DNA from: Abditibacterium sp.
GTDB lineage: Bacteria; Armatimonadota; Abditibacteriia; Abditibacteriales; Abditibacteriaceae
NCBI GenBank assembly: GCA_030448265.1
Contig: JAUJNG010000011.1
Location: 121,681-185,680 of the forward strand
DNA length: 64,000 nucleotides
Direction: 5' to 3'
Shown here: piece after piece, positions 33,942 through 46,620 of the stretch
Numbering within the stretch: the first letter of the stretch is position 1
How the letters are laid out: every line of letters starts with the position of its first letter
Position numbers and translations under genes: made by a program
Notes under the pieces: generated by a model
The model's database searches: none
Seen by the model: the letters and a program-made list of their open reading frames with translations, nothing else
Told to the model about the DNA's origin: nothing

Positions 33942-35159
33942 TTACTCTTCAACTCGAAAATGCACCGTCAGCACCGATCTCTCGCCCGCCGCGCCCTCGG
34001 CGAAAGTCGAAATCGTGACGCACAAATCGCCCGACGGAAGCGGAACGTAAGGCGCGGTCACGAACGGATCGAGCGAGCCTTCGAGCAGCAGATAAAAATA
34101 CTCGCGGAAAGAATGGTCGGTGCCGCGCGGCGGCGGCGCGAAAATCACCGTTTTCTGAGGTAGAAAAGGCACGTCGTTGACCAGGCTTTCGGTGATTTGC
34201 ACGCCGTCGAGGTCGAGCAGGCACACCGAAACCACGCTGGAACAGCTCGCCAGAAGCGGGCGCAGGCGCGCTTCGAACTCGTCGGGCGCTCCGCCTTTGA
34301 GGGCGCCGCGCATCGCGCGCAGGATGTCGAGGCGTTCGTTGTGAACCTCGCGGTTGTGGCGCACACTTTCGAGCAATCGCGCTTTGAATTCGCGCGCCGT
34401 CGCGCTCACCGGCTCCAACTCCGCCACGCTTTTGAGCAGGCTGGGCCGCGCCAGAAAATAGCCCTGCATGAAATCGCCGCCCAAATCCAAGACCGTGAGT
34501 GCCTCGCTGAGGGTTTCAACGCCTTCGGCGATGATCCAGCCGCCGATTTTCTCCGATAAATGGACTAACGACTTGAAAACTTCGCGCTTGAGATAATCGG
34601 TGTCGAGGCCGCTCACCAGACCGCTGTCCGCTTTGAGGATGTCGGGGCGCACCATCGCGATGCGGTCGAGATTGGAACTGCCCGCGCCGATGTCGTCGAG
34701 CGCCACCAAAAACCCCGCATCGCGCAGTTGATGCGCGGCGCGGCGCGCGATGGCTTCGCGCATTTCGGTTTCGAGGATTTCCACTACGACGCGGCGCGGC
34801 TCCAAACCCTCGTTTTGCACGCGCTCCAGCAGCTTCGACACGAAACTCTCACTTTCCACCGACGTGGGATGCACGTTGAGGAACAAAATGAGCTGGTCGT
34901 CGCGTTTGCCCTCGACCGGAAGCGGCGCGAAACGGCGCAGCGCTTCATGCTGACACGCCTGATCGAGCGCGGCGCTGGCCCCTTGCTCGTGCGCGGCGGA
35001 GAAAAGCTGATGAGGCGCGATAGGGCCATCGCCGTCATGAGCGCGACACAAGGCTTCAACTCCCACGACGTTGCGGCGCCGGATCGAGGCGATGGGCTGA
35101 AAATAGATTTCGAGCCGCTTTTGCTCGATGAGCGACTGAATATCGGGAGAACCGGTCAT
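33942..35159 (-). CDS. EAL-domain cyclic-di-GMP phosphodiesterase with C-terminal sensor domain
   Basis: 405 residues. EAL domain 1-250: YFQPIASIRRRNVVGVEALC (the EAL motif reads EAL), FLNVHPTS (Asn), VEILETE (Glu), ALDDIGAGSSNLD (DDFGTG-type, conserved Asp pair), ILKADSGLVSG (Lys) and IAEGVETLSEA (Glu). The metal and catalytic residues appear mostly intact, so hydrolysis of c-di-GMP is plausible. The C-terminal 150 residues resemble the PAS-like sensory domain of YkuI-type proteins (VCLLDLDGVQITESLVN). It is divergent from the second pilT gene by about 125 bp, which suits c-di-GMP control of pili. Confidence 0.88.
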   Translation of the reverse strand: MTGSPDIQSLIEQKRLEIYFQPIASIRRRNVVGVEALCRAHDGDGPIAPHQLFSAAHEQGASAALDQACQHEALRRFAPLPVEGKRDDQLILFLNVHPTSVESESFVSKLLERVQNEGLEPRRVVVEILETEMREAIARRAAHQLRDAGFLVALDDIGAGSSNLDRIAMVRPDILKADSGLVSGLDTDYLKREVFKSLVHLSEKIGGWIIAEGVETLSEALTVLDLGGDFMQGYFLARPSLLKSVAELEPVSATAREFKARLLESVRHNREVHNERLDILRAMRGALKGGAPDEFEARLRPLLASCSSVVSVCLLDLDGVQITESLVNDVPFLPQKTVIFAPPPRGTDHSFREYFYLLLEGSLDPFVTAPYVPLPSGDLCVTISTFAEGAAGERSVLTVHFRVEE

Positions 35160-35284
35160 ATGTCCGGTTCCATAGCAATCTTTCTTCCATTGCGCCGGAA
35201 AAATTTCCCCCAGCCTCTCCGCGCATACTTTAAACTGAAGGTCACTTCACATTCCCCGTGGTTTTCCAAGGAGTCGCGCCCCAC

Positions 35285-36814
35285 ATGGCACAAATTGACA
35301 ATCTGATCGGTATGATGGTGCAAAAGAAAGTTGACCGCGCCCTGCTGGTCAACGACAAGCCGATGAACCTTTACGTCGGCGGCCAATCGCACCCTGGCAG
35401 CCCCATTTCGGGCGCCCAACTGCAAACCGTGCTGCAGGAAGTCACGCCGCCGCATCTGCGCGGCCAACTCTCGCAGGACGGCGGTTTTCATTTCCCCTAC
35501 CAATCGGCGCACGGCGCCTTTGAAATTGCCGTCGCGCGCGGCGGCGGCACGCTTCAAGTCACCATTTCGCCTGGCGGCGCCAATGGCACCAATGGCGCCG
35601 CCAGCAACGGCGCGTCCTTCACCCCCGCACCGCCCGCGCCGGTGGCGGCCAACCCCGACGATCATTTCGGTTCGGGCGGCGCGCGCGCGGTTTCCGCCGA
35701 GGCCAAGGGCAGCAAAAATATCACTCACGTCGATGAACTGTTTCGTTTGATGAAAGAGATCGACGCTTCCGACCTGCATCTTTCCGCCGACGAAACGCCG
35801 ATTATGCGGATTCAAGGCAAAATCATTCGCCTGGATGAATACGCGGTGCAGTCGGATGAAATGGTGCGTGCCGCGCTCTTTCCCATCGCGCCGGAGCGCA
35901 ACCGCGAGCAGTTCGAGGCCGAAGGCGACACCGACTTCGCCTACGAAATCGAGGGCGTAGCGCGCTTTCGCTGCAACTTTTTCAGGGACAGAAAGGGCAT
36001 GGGCGGCGTGTTTCGTCTTATTCCCTCGCAGGTTCTCACCGTCGAACAGCTCAAACTCGAAAAAGCGATTCTCGATCTGTGCTACCTGTCGAAAGGTCTG
36101 GTGGTTGTTACCGGCCCGACGGGTTCGGGCAAATCGACGACACTCGCGGCGATGATCGACTTCATCAACAAGAACCGCGACGACCACATCATCACCATCG
36201 AAGATCCGGTCGAATTCGTTCATCAGAACATCAAGTGTCTCATCAACCAGCGCGAAGTCCACGTTCACACCGAGGGCTTTAAGCGCGCGCTGCGCGCCGC
36301 GCTGCGCGAAGACCCCGACATCGTTCTGGTCGGCGAAATGCGCGACCTGGAAACCATCGCCATCGCCATCGAAACGGCGGAAACCGGCCACTTGGTTTTC
36401 GGCACGCTTCACACCACGACGGCGCCCTCGACGGTTGACCGCATCATCGACCAGTTTCCCGCCGATCAGCAGGCGCAGATCCGCGTTATGTTGTCGGAAA
36501 GTTTGAAAGGTGTCATCGCGCAAACCCTGCTTCGCACCGTGGACGGCAAGCGCGTCGCGGCGCACGAAATTCTGCTGGTGCCGAGCGCGGTCGCCAACCT
36601 CATCCGCGAAGGCAAAACCTTTCAGCTGCCTTCGCAAATGCAGGTCGGCAAGTCGCTGGGCATGCTCACCATGAACGATTCGATCATGGAACATGTCAAA
36701 TCGGGCCGCGTCGCGCCGCACGAGGGCTACGTCAAAGCGGTCGATAAAACGAGCCTGCTCGATTCCTACGCCGCCAACGGCATCGACTACAGCCCAGGCG
36801 ACGTCGGCGAGTAA
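35285..36814 (+). CDS. pilT: PilT-family ATPase with an additional N-terminal domain
   Basis: 509 residues, about 150 longer than typical PilT. Residues 1-100 (IDNLIGMMVQKKVDRALLVN ...) resemble a degenerate PilT N-domain. A Gly/Ala/Pro-rich linker follows. The ordinary PilT part begins near 145 (HVDELFRLMKEIDASDLHLS). Walker A GPTGSGKST is at 277-285, then TIEDPVEFVHQNIKC, ALREDPDIVLVGEMRDLETI and GHLVFGTLHTTT. Start ATG with AAGGAG upstream. It is divergent from the EAL gene. Probably a second retraction or accessory pilus motor. Confidence 0.9.
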   Translation: MAQIDNLIGMMVQKKVDRALLVNDKPMNLYVGGQSHPGSPISGAQLQTVLQEVTPPHLRGQLSQDGGFHFPYQSAHGAFEIAVARGGGTLQVTISPGGANGTNGAASNGASFTPAPPAPVAANPDDHFGSGGARAVSAEAKGSKNITHVDELFRLMKEIDASDLHLSADETPIMRIQGKIIRLDEYAVQSDEMVRAALFPIAPERNREQFEAEGDTDFAYEIEGVARFRCNFFRDRKGMGGVFRLIPSQVLTVEQLKLEKAILDLCYLSKGLVVVTGPTGSGKSTTLAAMIDFINKNRDDHIITIEDPVEFVHQNIKCLINQREVHVHTEGFKRALRAALREDPDIVLVGEMRDLETIAIAIETAETGHLVFGTLHTTTAPSTVDRIIDQFPADQQAQIRVMLSESLKGVIAQTLLRTVDGKRVAAHEILLVPSAVANLIREGKTFQLPSQMQVGKSLGMLTMNDSIMEHVKSGRVAPHEGYVKAVDKTSLLDSYAANGIDYSPGDVGE

Positions 36815-36828
36815 AAGGAGGCCCGCAG

Positions 36829-37158
36829 ATGCCCCAGATTGAGCAGGACGAAAAAACCAAGCTGGAAAAGAAAATTCAGGAATACAACCTGTTTCAGTGG
36901 CTGGCTCTGATGCCGTCGTGGCTGCCATACGTAATGGACTTGTTCAACCGCACGCCGCCCGCTCCAGTCCGCGAAATTCATGTGCTGGTGCTTCGCGTTG
37001 GGCTGGCCATTTTTAGCTTGGTTTGCTTCGCTGTGGTGGGCATGAAAATCAAAAAAATGCAAGCCCGAATGGTAGAAATAGAGATCGGCGAGTCAAGGCG
37101 TCGAAACCGAGAGTCGTGGCGACGTAAAGATCAGGAGAATCAAGCCTTTTCCGATTGA
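36829..37158 (+). CDS. Small single-pass membrane protein
   Basis: 109 residues: charged N-terminus (KTKLEKKIQEYNLFQWLALM), a proline-rich loop (NRTPPAPVREIHV), a membrane helix (LRVGLAIFSLVCFAVVGMKI) and a basic/acidic coiled tail (RRRNRESWRRKDQENQ). Perfect Shine-Dalgarno AAGGAGG before the ATG. It starts 14 bp after the pilT stop, so it is probably translated from the same message and may be a pilus accessory. The family is unknown. Confidence 0.65.
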   Translation: MPQIEQDEKTKLEKKIQEYNLFQWLALMPSWLPYVMDLFNRTPPAPVREIHVLVLRVGLAIFSLVCFAVVGMKIKKMQARMVEIEIGESRRRNRESWRRKDQENQAFSD

Positions 37159-37172
37159 GTCGTTTTGAGTTT

Positions 37173-37247
37173 CGTAGGGACATGGCCTGCCATGTCCTTG
37201 GAAAGACTCTCAGGCCAATGAAGGACATGGCAGGCCATGTCCCTACG
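37173..37247. repeat. Perfect 27-bp inverted repeat, GGACATGGCCTGCCATGTCC family
   Basis: Arms 37173-37199 and 37221-37247 are exact reverse complements with a 21-nt spacer. Each arm contains the near-palindrome GGACATGGCCTGCCATGTCC. A second family member is at 16576-16672. REP-like element in a 3' intergenic position. Confidence 0.88.
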
Positions 37248-37257
37248 AAAAGCAGAT

Positions 37258-37294
37258 AAAAAGCGCGGCAAAGTCCTGGACTTCGCCGCGCTTT
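37258..37294. terminator. Bidirectional terminator
   Basis: AAAAAGCGCGGC pairs with GCCGCGCTTTT. It lies between the convergent small membrane protein gene and the gene at 37313. Confidence 0.85.
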
Positions 37295-37312
37295 TGCCTT
37301 TCTCAGAAAAAT

Positions 37313-37783
37313 TCAGACTTCCTCTTTTTCGTCCTGAGCCAGAGTTTCCGTCCCCAGCGCCATCGAAACGCCCCACACCAGATGCGCCGCGATCATCAAA
37401 AAATTGCGCTGCGCGGTGTGCTGGGTTGCGGGCCGCAAAATGCGCGCGGCGGGAATCCAGCCCAGATACGAAACCGACCACACAATCAGTCCCCAAATCA
37501 CGCCTCTGAGCGCGGGAGGAAGCGGAATTTTCGGCGCGATGAGTCCATAAACTGCGCCGCCCGCCGCGCCGAAGCCGAAATGCGCGGCCCCCGTCGCCGC
37601 CGTGAGCCGGTTTTCATCGAGATGCGATTCGACACCGACGCGCTCGGCGATTTCCTCGGTGATTTGCTGTGGCGGTAGCGCCTCGCGTTCGTGGCGCGGC
37701 CAGCGATGTAAAACGAGCATTACTACGGTCATGGGCGCCGTCGCGGCGAAACCGGCGAGAGCGCCGGAGATTACTTGGTTCAT
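37313..37783 (-). CDS. DUF1440/YagU-like membrane protein
   Basis: 156 residues: MNQVISGALAGFAATAPMTV, VMLVLHRWPRHEREALPPQQ, ITEEIAERVGV, TAATGAAHFGFGAAGGAVYG, then helices in WGLIVWSVSYLGWIPAARIL and LMIAAHLVWGVSMALGTETL. Two internal membrane repeats with a conserved AAHFGFGAAGGAVYG are typical of YagU-like proteins (DUF1440). Function in the family is poorly known. The start lies 12 bp after the stop of the upstream gene, so the two are co-transcribed. Confidence 0.7.
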   Translation of the reverse strand: MNQVISGALAGFAATAPMTVVMLVLHRWPRHEREALPPQQITEEIAERVGVESHLDENRLTAATGAAHFGFGAAGGAVYGLIAPKIPLPPALRGVIWGLIVWSVSYLGWIPAARILRPATQHTAQRNFLMIAAHLVWGVSMALGTETLAQDEKEEV

Positions 37784-37795
37784 TGGTGACTCCCT

Positions 37796-38515
37796 TTAAA
37801 CGTCTTCGAGATTGAGATCGAGGCGCCGCTCCAATTTCGCGCCAGGAAGTCCGATGCGATAGGTCATATCGTGTCCATCGCCCCCAATTTCGACATGAAC
37901 GACGCCCTCTTCCTGCCCGATTTTGCACGGCTCGAAGCTGGGGTGCTCCAAAAACAGCGTCCAGGCGCTAATTTTAGGCTGCGCGACGGCTCCGATGACA
38001 TGAGTTTCGGGCGGATAGGTCGGAAAAACCGGCAGTTCGCGCACCGACTTGGCGCGCAGAATCTGGAGCAGTTCGGCAGCGGAAAAGGTGAGCGCACGCA
38101 AACGAAACTCGCGCTCCGAGGCGGCGCGCATTCCCTCCATGAAGTTGGGCGCGGCTTCGTTGGGCGGCAGAGTTTCCATCGGCTCGCTCCACAACTCTTC
38201 GCCGTCCTCGATTTCGCCTTCGGGCGCGGCATCGAGACTGAAAACGGCGCGCGGCCACGACGCGGCGGCCATCATTTCGCCGTTCCAGCGCACTTCGACC
38301 GGCTCGAAAAACTGGCTTTCAAGCATCATGGCGAGATAATTGGCTTCCTCATCGAACCACACATCTTCGACGCGCACATCGGGCGGCAGCGCGCCCGCCG
38401 CGAACTGGTTGAGCGGGTTGGAAACGAGGTGCAAAAGCCGCAGCAAATCGGACGGCGCGATGAGAAACATCAGCCAGCGTTTTTGGAAGGGCTGATTGGG
38501 ATCGGGAGTGGGCAT
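37796..38515 (-). CDS. Hypothetical protein
   Basis: 239 residues, soluble, acidic. MPTPDPNQPFQKRWLMFLIA at the start, a central EGEIEDGEELWSEPMETLPP acidic region and a C-terminal beta-rich part (VHVEIGGDGHDMTYRIGLPG). No known motif. First gene of a two-gene operon with the YagU-like gene. Confidence 0.55.
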   Translation of the reverse strand: MPTPDPNQPFQKRWLMFLIAPSDLLRLLHLVSNPLNQFAAGALPPDVRVEDVWFDEEANYLAMMLESQFFEPVEVRWNGEMMAAASWPRAVFSLDAAPEGEIEDGEELWSEPMETLPPNEAAPNFMEGMRAASEREFRLRALTFSAAELLQILRAKSVRELPVFPTYPPETHVIGAVAQPKISAWTLFLEHPSFEPCKIGQEEGVVHVEIGGDGHDMTYRIGLPGAKLERRLDLNLEDV

Positions 38516-38601
38516 GGCTTTTATTTTAGCTGACGCCTGTTGGTGCGATAAAATAAAAGGCGCGGCTTGAAAAGTCGCGCTCTGAGTTGGAAAGGAGCAT
38601 C

Positions 38602-38817
38602 ATGACTGTCACTCAGGAAGAAGCGGCTTTGAACTTGGGAGATTTGGTCAAAGAAGCGGCGGCGGGCGCAGAAATCGTGATTGTGAACGGCGACACGCCG
38701 TTGGCGAGAATCGTCGCGCTGCCCCAGCGAAAAGCGCGCTTTGGCAGCGCCAAGGGCAGCGTTTGGATGGCGCCCGATTTCGATGAACCACTCGAAGATT
38801 TCAAGGACTATATGTGA
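38602..38817 (+). CDS. vapB: Type II antitoxin, Phd/YefM family
   Basis: 71 residues, MTVTQEEAALNLGDLVKEAA at the start, then GAEIVIVNGDTPLARIVALP: the Phd/YefM DNA-binding fold. It neutralises the PIN toxin encoded next and usually represses its own operon. SD AAGGAG 8 nt before the ATG. The TGA overlaps the toxin ATG by one base (TGATG). Confidence 0.88.
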   Translation: MTVTQEEAALNLGDLVKEAAAGAEIVIVNGDTPLARIVALPQRKARFGSAKGSVWMAPDFDEPLEDFKDYM

Positions 38818-39206
38818 TGCGGCTCTTGCTCGACACCCATATTTTCCTCTGGTTCATTGACGGTGATGAGCAATTGAATGCGAGTTCGCGTGCCCTGATT
38901 GAAGACGAAGCCAATGAAAAATTCATCAGCATCGCCAGCGTCTGGGAAATTGCCATTAAGGTCAGCACGGGGAAGTTGAAAATCACGCCCAGTTTCGAGC
39001 AGCGTGTGCCGGAGCAAATCGAAGTCAACGGCTTCGAGATTCTTCCCATCCAAACCTCGCATTTGGCCGAAGTCGCGCGTCTGCCGTTTCATCACCGCGA
39101 CCCGTTCGACCGCTTGCTCATCGCGCCATCGCGGGCCGAAAACATTCCGCTCCTCAGCGCCGACACCGCCTTCGATGCTTATGACATCGGGCGCCTGTGG
39201 CGTTGA
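38817..39206 (+). CDS. vapC: VapC toxin, PIN-domain ribonuclease
   Basis: 129 residues. PIN catalytic acidic residues are visible: Asp7 (LLLDTHIFLWF), Glu in SVWEIAIKVS, Asp in HHRDPFDRLLIA and Asp in SADTAFDAYD. Members cleave tRNA or rRNA when the antitoxin is lost. Start codon ATG at 38817, overlapping the antitoxin stop; a GTG directly before it is an alternative. Complete pair, unlike the PIN remnant at 22164. Confidence 0.9.
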   Translation: MRLLLDTHIFLWFIDGDEQLNASSRALIEDEANEKFISIASVWEIAIKVSTGKLKITPSFEQRVPEQIEVNGFEILPIQTSHLAEVARLPFHHRDPFDRLLIAPSRAENIPLLSADTAFDAYDIGRLWR

Positions 39207-39230
39207 GCGGTGATGCAATCTGTGAGAACC

Positions 39231-39264
39231 AAAAGCGGCAAAGTCAAATGTCTTCGCCGCTTTT
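39231..39264. terminator. Terminator between vapC and the convergent HNH gene
   Basis: AAAAGCGGC pairs with GCCGCTTTT around a 16-nt loop. It overlaps the 3' end of the HNH gene. Confidence 0.8.
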
Positions 39265-40041
39265 GATTCCTTTGAGGTATTTCTGCAGTTCCTCTGGATT
39301 GTCCCAAGGAGCGAATGGGTCACTAAGGAGGCTCATGTTGTTTTCGATTTGGTTGAATACAATCGCACTAACTAGTGGATTGTCCAGTTTCTCTTCAACC
39401 AAATCAAAAGCCTCAATGTCCCCGTCAAGATACTTATCGTAAGCGGCCTCAAATGCCAGCCGCGCTTCCAAGTTTGCTTTGTGATATGGCAAAACTTCCT
39501 GCATCAACTCTTTGATTTTGATTACGCTTTTTGCTTCGCGCAAAGACAAGAGCAGGTCTTGATCGGGGGTAAGCATTTCTGGAACCAGATTTCTGGACTC
39601 TAATGAACCCACGCTTTCTGCATCCGCACTCTGACGCCATTTTTCTAACCTCTTGAGCGTTGAAGCAGCATAGTAAGCATCGTCCCGCTTGTATTTTTCA
39701 GAATCATCGTAACTCAGCCACCATACACCACAAATTAGGTTCATAATTGCTTGATTAAAGCTGTAATCGGACGGTTGAATTTGTGAGTTGTGAACTATCA
39801 TCTGTGCAATTTCAGGGGTCAGCCGACGATGATATTCCCAATAACGAAAGGTTGGCAAACCATGAAGAAATAGATAAAGGTTTGCACCCAAATTGTTACC
39901 TTTGTTGTAGTTGTATGCTACAAATGTGGCAACGCCGTTGTCTTCAGTTGAGGTGCCGCCCTTGGTGGCGGGGATAACATGGTCAATGCAACACACGTTG
40001 TAAAAGCCGCCTGCGCCCTCATCTAAGAGCCACAGGTTCAT
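39244..40041 (-). CDS. HNH-nuclease-like protein, N-terminus probably damaged
   Basis: 265 residues from the first ATG. Recognisable HNH part: CIDHVIPATKGGTSTEDNGV and YNYNKGNN. The frame is open for 32 further codons upstream (to 40137) and these encode ERVKAEIYARDRAICAFTG, the expected first strand and CxxT/C element of HNH proteins. They contain no ATG, GTG or TTG, and a TAG lies at 40140-40138. The true N-terminus is therefore lost or the start is unusual. The C-terminal 180 residues are helical and not recognised. It lies next to an IS remnant that may have caused the damage. Confidence 0.6.
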   Translation of the reverse strand: MNLWLLDEGAGGFYNVCCIDHVIPATKGGTSTEDNGVATFVAYNYNKGNNLGANLYLFLHGLPTFRYWEYHRRLTPEIAQMIVHNSQIQPSDYSFNQAIMNLICGVWWLSYDDSEKYKRDDAYYAASTLKRLEKWRQSADAESVGSLESRNLVPEMLTPDQDLLLSLREAKSVIKIKELMQEVLPYHKANLEARLAFEAAYDKYLDGDIEAFDLVEEKLDNPLVSAIVFNQIENNMSLLSDPFAPWDNPEELQKYLKGIKSGEDI

Positions 40042-40246
40042 GCCAGTGAAGGCGCAAATCGCTCGATCTCGCGCGTATATTTCCGCTTTTACACGCTCTG
40101 GAAAGTTGGTTCTTACTGAGCGTTCTTCCTCCTCTTCCTACGGCAAGAAGCACGTCTGGTCTCTTAATATTGGCTTGTTTTGCTTTCGGGTTGAGCATAA
40201 GATTTCCTTCTGTCCTAGTTTGGAACTAACTAACGCGATGTGCAAG

Positions 40247-40775
40247 TTAGTCGAGGAGTTTGGCGAACTGGAGAGGCTTGAAGCCGTGTTGATACGCCAG
40301 GAAGATACAAAGTGTGTGGCACAGGACGGCGCGCAGTAGTCGGCTGCTCAGGTGCCAGGTGTCGCGGGCGTGACACGCCTTGAGTTGCAAGCGCCCGCAC
40401 CACTGGCTAATGACCGTCTCGATGCGGTAGCGCAAGCGGCTCAAGAGGGCGCTGCGCCTTTGTCCTCTGCGGACGTCTTCTTCTTGGGCGGGGTGAGTAA
40501 GCGAGCATGAGGTGCCACTGTTTTAAGTTCTTCTTGCAAGGCTGGTGAGTGGTAGTTGCGGTCACCAATGACCACGCCTTCCACATCTTGCATCAGGTCA
40601 GGTGTTGCGGCCACATCGGCGACATGAGCGGGTGTTATCACCAAGCGCCGCACAACGCCTGGAAAGGAGACCTGCAAGTGCAAGCGGAAGCCGTAGAAGG
40701 TCTGGCGAGCGACATGATCAAAGCCGTAGCTGGCTTGAAGACCTGTAGCCTCTTGGCACTTAAAGCGGCGGCAGC
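40247..40775 (-). pseudogene. Transposase remnant (IS982-like), truncated and frameshifted
   Basis: Two frames join near 40442. The first encodes ASYGFDHVARQTFYGFRLHL, RLVITPAHVADVAATPDL and VVIGDRNYHSPALQEELK (DDE-type core). The second gives LLSRLRYRIETVISQWCGRL and a C-terminal LRAVLCHTLCIFLAYQHG. This is the pattern of IS982-type transposases. The N-terminus is missing, and at least one frameshift separates the two parts. I could not identify terminal inverted repeats. Confidence 0.75.
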
Positions 40776-41055
40776 AGGATTTGAGGTTGTTGAATCTGAA
40801 GTCAGTTATTTTGGGGTCGATTACGTTTATGGAATCAGTGATGATAGTCCAGAAACGGATCACAGATTAGAACTTTATTCTTTGCAACCCCCATCTCGAT
40901 CCGACGACGCCGAGCACTTTACTTTTTTGACGCCAGCAATTCTTTTTGCATTAAGGTATCTCAAAGACGACCCTGAATGGTATTTTGAATTGAAACTGGA
41001 CTATGAGCCACTGTCCCACGAACAAATCATGGACGTTTTTGCTACTTCAGGTTAA
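40776..41055 (+). pseudogene. C-terminal fragment of an unidentified gene next to the IS remnant
   Basis: About 90 residues in an open frame: EVSYFGVDYVYGISDDSPET, FTFLTPAILFALRYLKDDPE, FELKLDYEPLSHEQIMDVFA. It is more AT-rich than the surroundings. The frame continues upstream only as antisense of the transposase, so the 5' part was probably replaced by the IS. The 3' end overlaps the MazF-like gene by 14 bp. Confidence 0.4.
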
Positions 41056-41377
41056 TCTCCAACGCCAACCTCAACCGCGCCTGAACTTCGCGCCAATCGG
41101 CGTCGGAAAGGCGCCCGATTTTGATGACATCTCGCTGCAAACGCGAACTGATGTAGATTCGCACTGCCGAGGGCAGAGTAAGCCCCGCTTGCTCCCAATC
41201 GAACAAAACGCAATCGCTGGGGGCCGTTGCGATCTCAATGTTGGTGGTCACGACGGCGAGCATCACGTCGGGGCGAGTCGAGTGATAAAGCTCGCTGGAA
41301 ACAACCACGCATGGGCGACGCTTTATGCCGTTGGCGCCAGGGAAATCGGCTTTGACGACATCACCGCCCTGGAGCAT
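41042..41377 (-). CDS. MazF/PemK-family toxin
   Basis: 111 residues with the MazF fold pattern: GGDVVKADFPGANGIKRRPC, VVVSSELYHSTRPDVMLAVV and CVLFDWEQAGLTLPSAVRIY. Such proteins are sequence-specific mRNA endoribonucleases. The start overlaps the 3' end of the antitoxin gene by 17 bp. The pair lies directly upstream of rpoB but in the opposite direction. Confidence 0.85.
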   Translation of the reverse strand: MLQGGDVVKADFPGANGIKRRPCVVVSSELYHSTRPDVMLAVVTTNIEIATAPSDCVLFDWEQAGLTLPSAVRIYISSRLQRDVIKIGRLSDADWREVQARLRLALEINLK

Positions 41378-41600
41378 TTTTGAGTTCCTCCGCTTCGATT
41401 TCCTCGTAAAGTGCGGCTCCGGCGGCGGAAAAATCGCGCAAATCTTCTTCGCTCCATGTGGTGCTTTCGTCTATGACACCGGAAGTCGCAAGAGGTGAGG
41501 CATCAAACAACTGCTTCAAGCGCGCGATCTCGCTTTGGGGCATTTGCTGGACGACCTGCCAGATTACGTCGGCGGTTGGGTTCTCAATCGTGATGCTCAT
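41361..41600 (-). CDS. Antitoxin partner of the MazF-like toxin
   Basis: 79 residues from MSITIENPTADVIWQVVQQM, then SEIARLKQLFDAS and a C-terminal acidic helix (EEDLRDFSAAGAALYEEIEA). It is assigned by position and size; its short helical C-terminus would wrap around the toxin. Three residues more upstream (start at 41609) are possible. Confidence 0.75.
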   Translation of the reverse strand: MSITIENPTADVIWQVVQQMPQSEIARLKQLFDASPLATSGVIDESTTWSEEDLRDFSAAGAALYEEIEAEELKNAPGR

Positions 41601-41881
41601 GCCTTCCATTTTACTAAATCGGCCCCTTGCGCCCCGCGCGCCGTTAATCTAAAATAAAAGGTCGCGTCTCACGGAACGAGTCAGTTTTTGTCTCGTTAGG
41701 TTCATTCGCTTTCTGTTTGCTACGTCGCCCACATTTCCTGCCTGGAAACCCCACAAGCGACGCTTTCGACTTCCCCCTTTATGATGCACCCCTTTTCCGC
41801 CCGACCACCAATTAGGTCGCATTGGCGTAGGTTGCCTCGTTAAATCCCTCATTCTGCCTTATCTAACCAGGAGAACATTTT

Positions 41882-46087
<4,206 letters not shown>

Positions 46088-46111
46088 ATTTCTTCGCCTG
46101 GAGTCAAAATC

Positions 46112-46324
46112 ATGGCAGCAGCAACTTCTCCATCTCCTATCAGGGCCGTCATCATCGACGGCCCTGAGACGGGGCAAATCATCACCTTAAACACGCCCGA
46201 CGAGCGTTCGGCGGCGGAAATCGCCACCAGTATCGAAAGTCGCGTCACGAGACTGAATCTGAAAGCGCAGGAAATGGCAGCCGAACTGCGGCGCATCAAT
46301 GCGAATTTCAAAACGGAATCATGA
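46112..46324 (+). CDS. Small hypothetical protein between rpoB and rpoC (1)
   Basis: 70 residues: PIRAVIIDGPETGQIITLNT then a helical part (AAEIATSIESRVTRLNLKAQ, EMAAELRRINANF). Starts 25 bp after rpoB and overlaps the next small ORF by 4 bp (ATGA), which supports real translation. No known family. It would be co-transcribed with rpoB and rpoC. Confidence 0.6.
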   Translation: MAAATSPSPIRAVIIDGPETGQIITLNTPDERSAAEIATSIESRVTRLNLKAQEMAAELRRINANFKTES

Positions 46325-46620
46325 AGATAATAGGAGAAGGCTGGGACGCTTTGAAGCGGCTCGCCAACATCGACCTTTCGCTTCAGCATCTCGAAAAGTC
46401 GATGGATGACATCGCGGACGAACTGCGTGAAATGGGGCGCAACGTCGGCGATTTGCAAATTCGAGTTGTGCGTCTCGGAACTCAACGCGAAGCCGACAGG
46501 CGCGAACGGGAAGCCGATATGCGCGAACTGCAAGCTGAAATTTCACGCTTCAAAGCTGAAGCCGAACGACTTGAACTCCGTCTTTCGCGGCAACTTCCGC
46601 CGCCAACTGACAGTAACTAA
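46321..46620 (+). CDS. Small coiled-coil protein between rpoB and rpoC (2)
   Basis: 99 residues, almost entirely predicted coiled coil ([53 protein letters not shown]) with heptad-like spacing. Start codon overlaps the stop of the previous small ORF. It stands 48 bp before rpoC in the same direction. Function unknown; the location inside the rpoBC transcript suggests a link to transcription or only passive hitchhiking. Confidence 0.65.
   Translation: MKIIGEGWDALKRLANIDLSLQHLEKSMDDIADELREMGRNVGDLQIRVVRLGTQREADRREREADMRELQAEISRFKAEAERLELRLSRQLPPPTDSN

Noticed and set aside
40549..40775. 5' extension of the plus-strand frame ending at 41055
   Set aside because: This part is antisense to the transposase remnant; only the section after about 40776 looks like a genuine coding relic.
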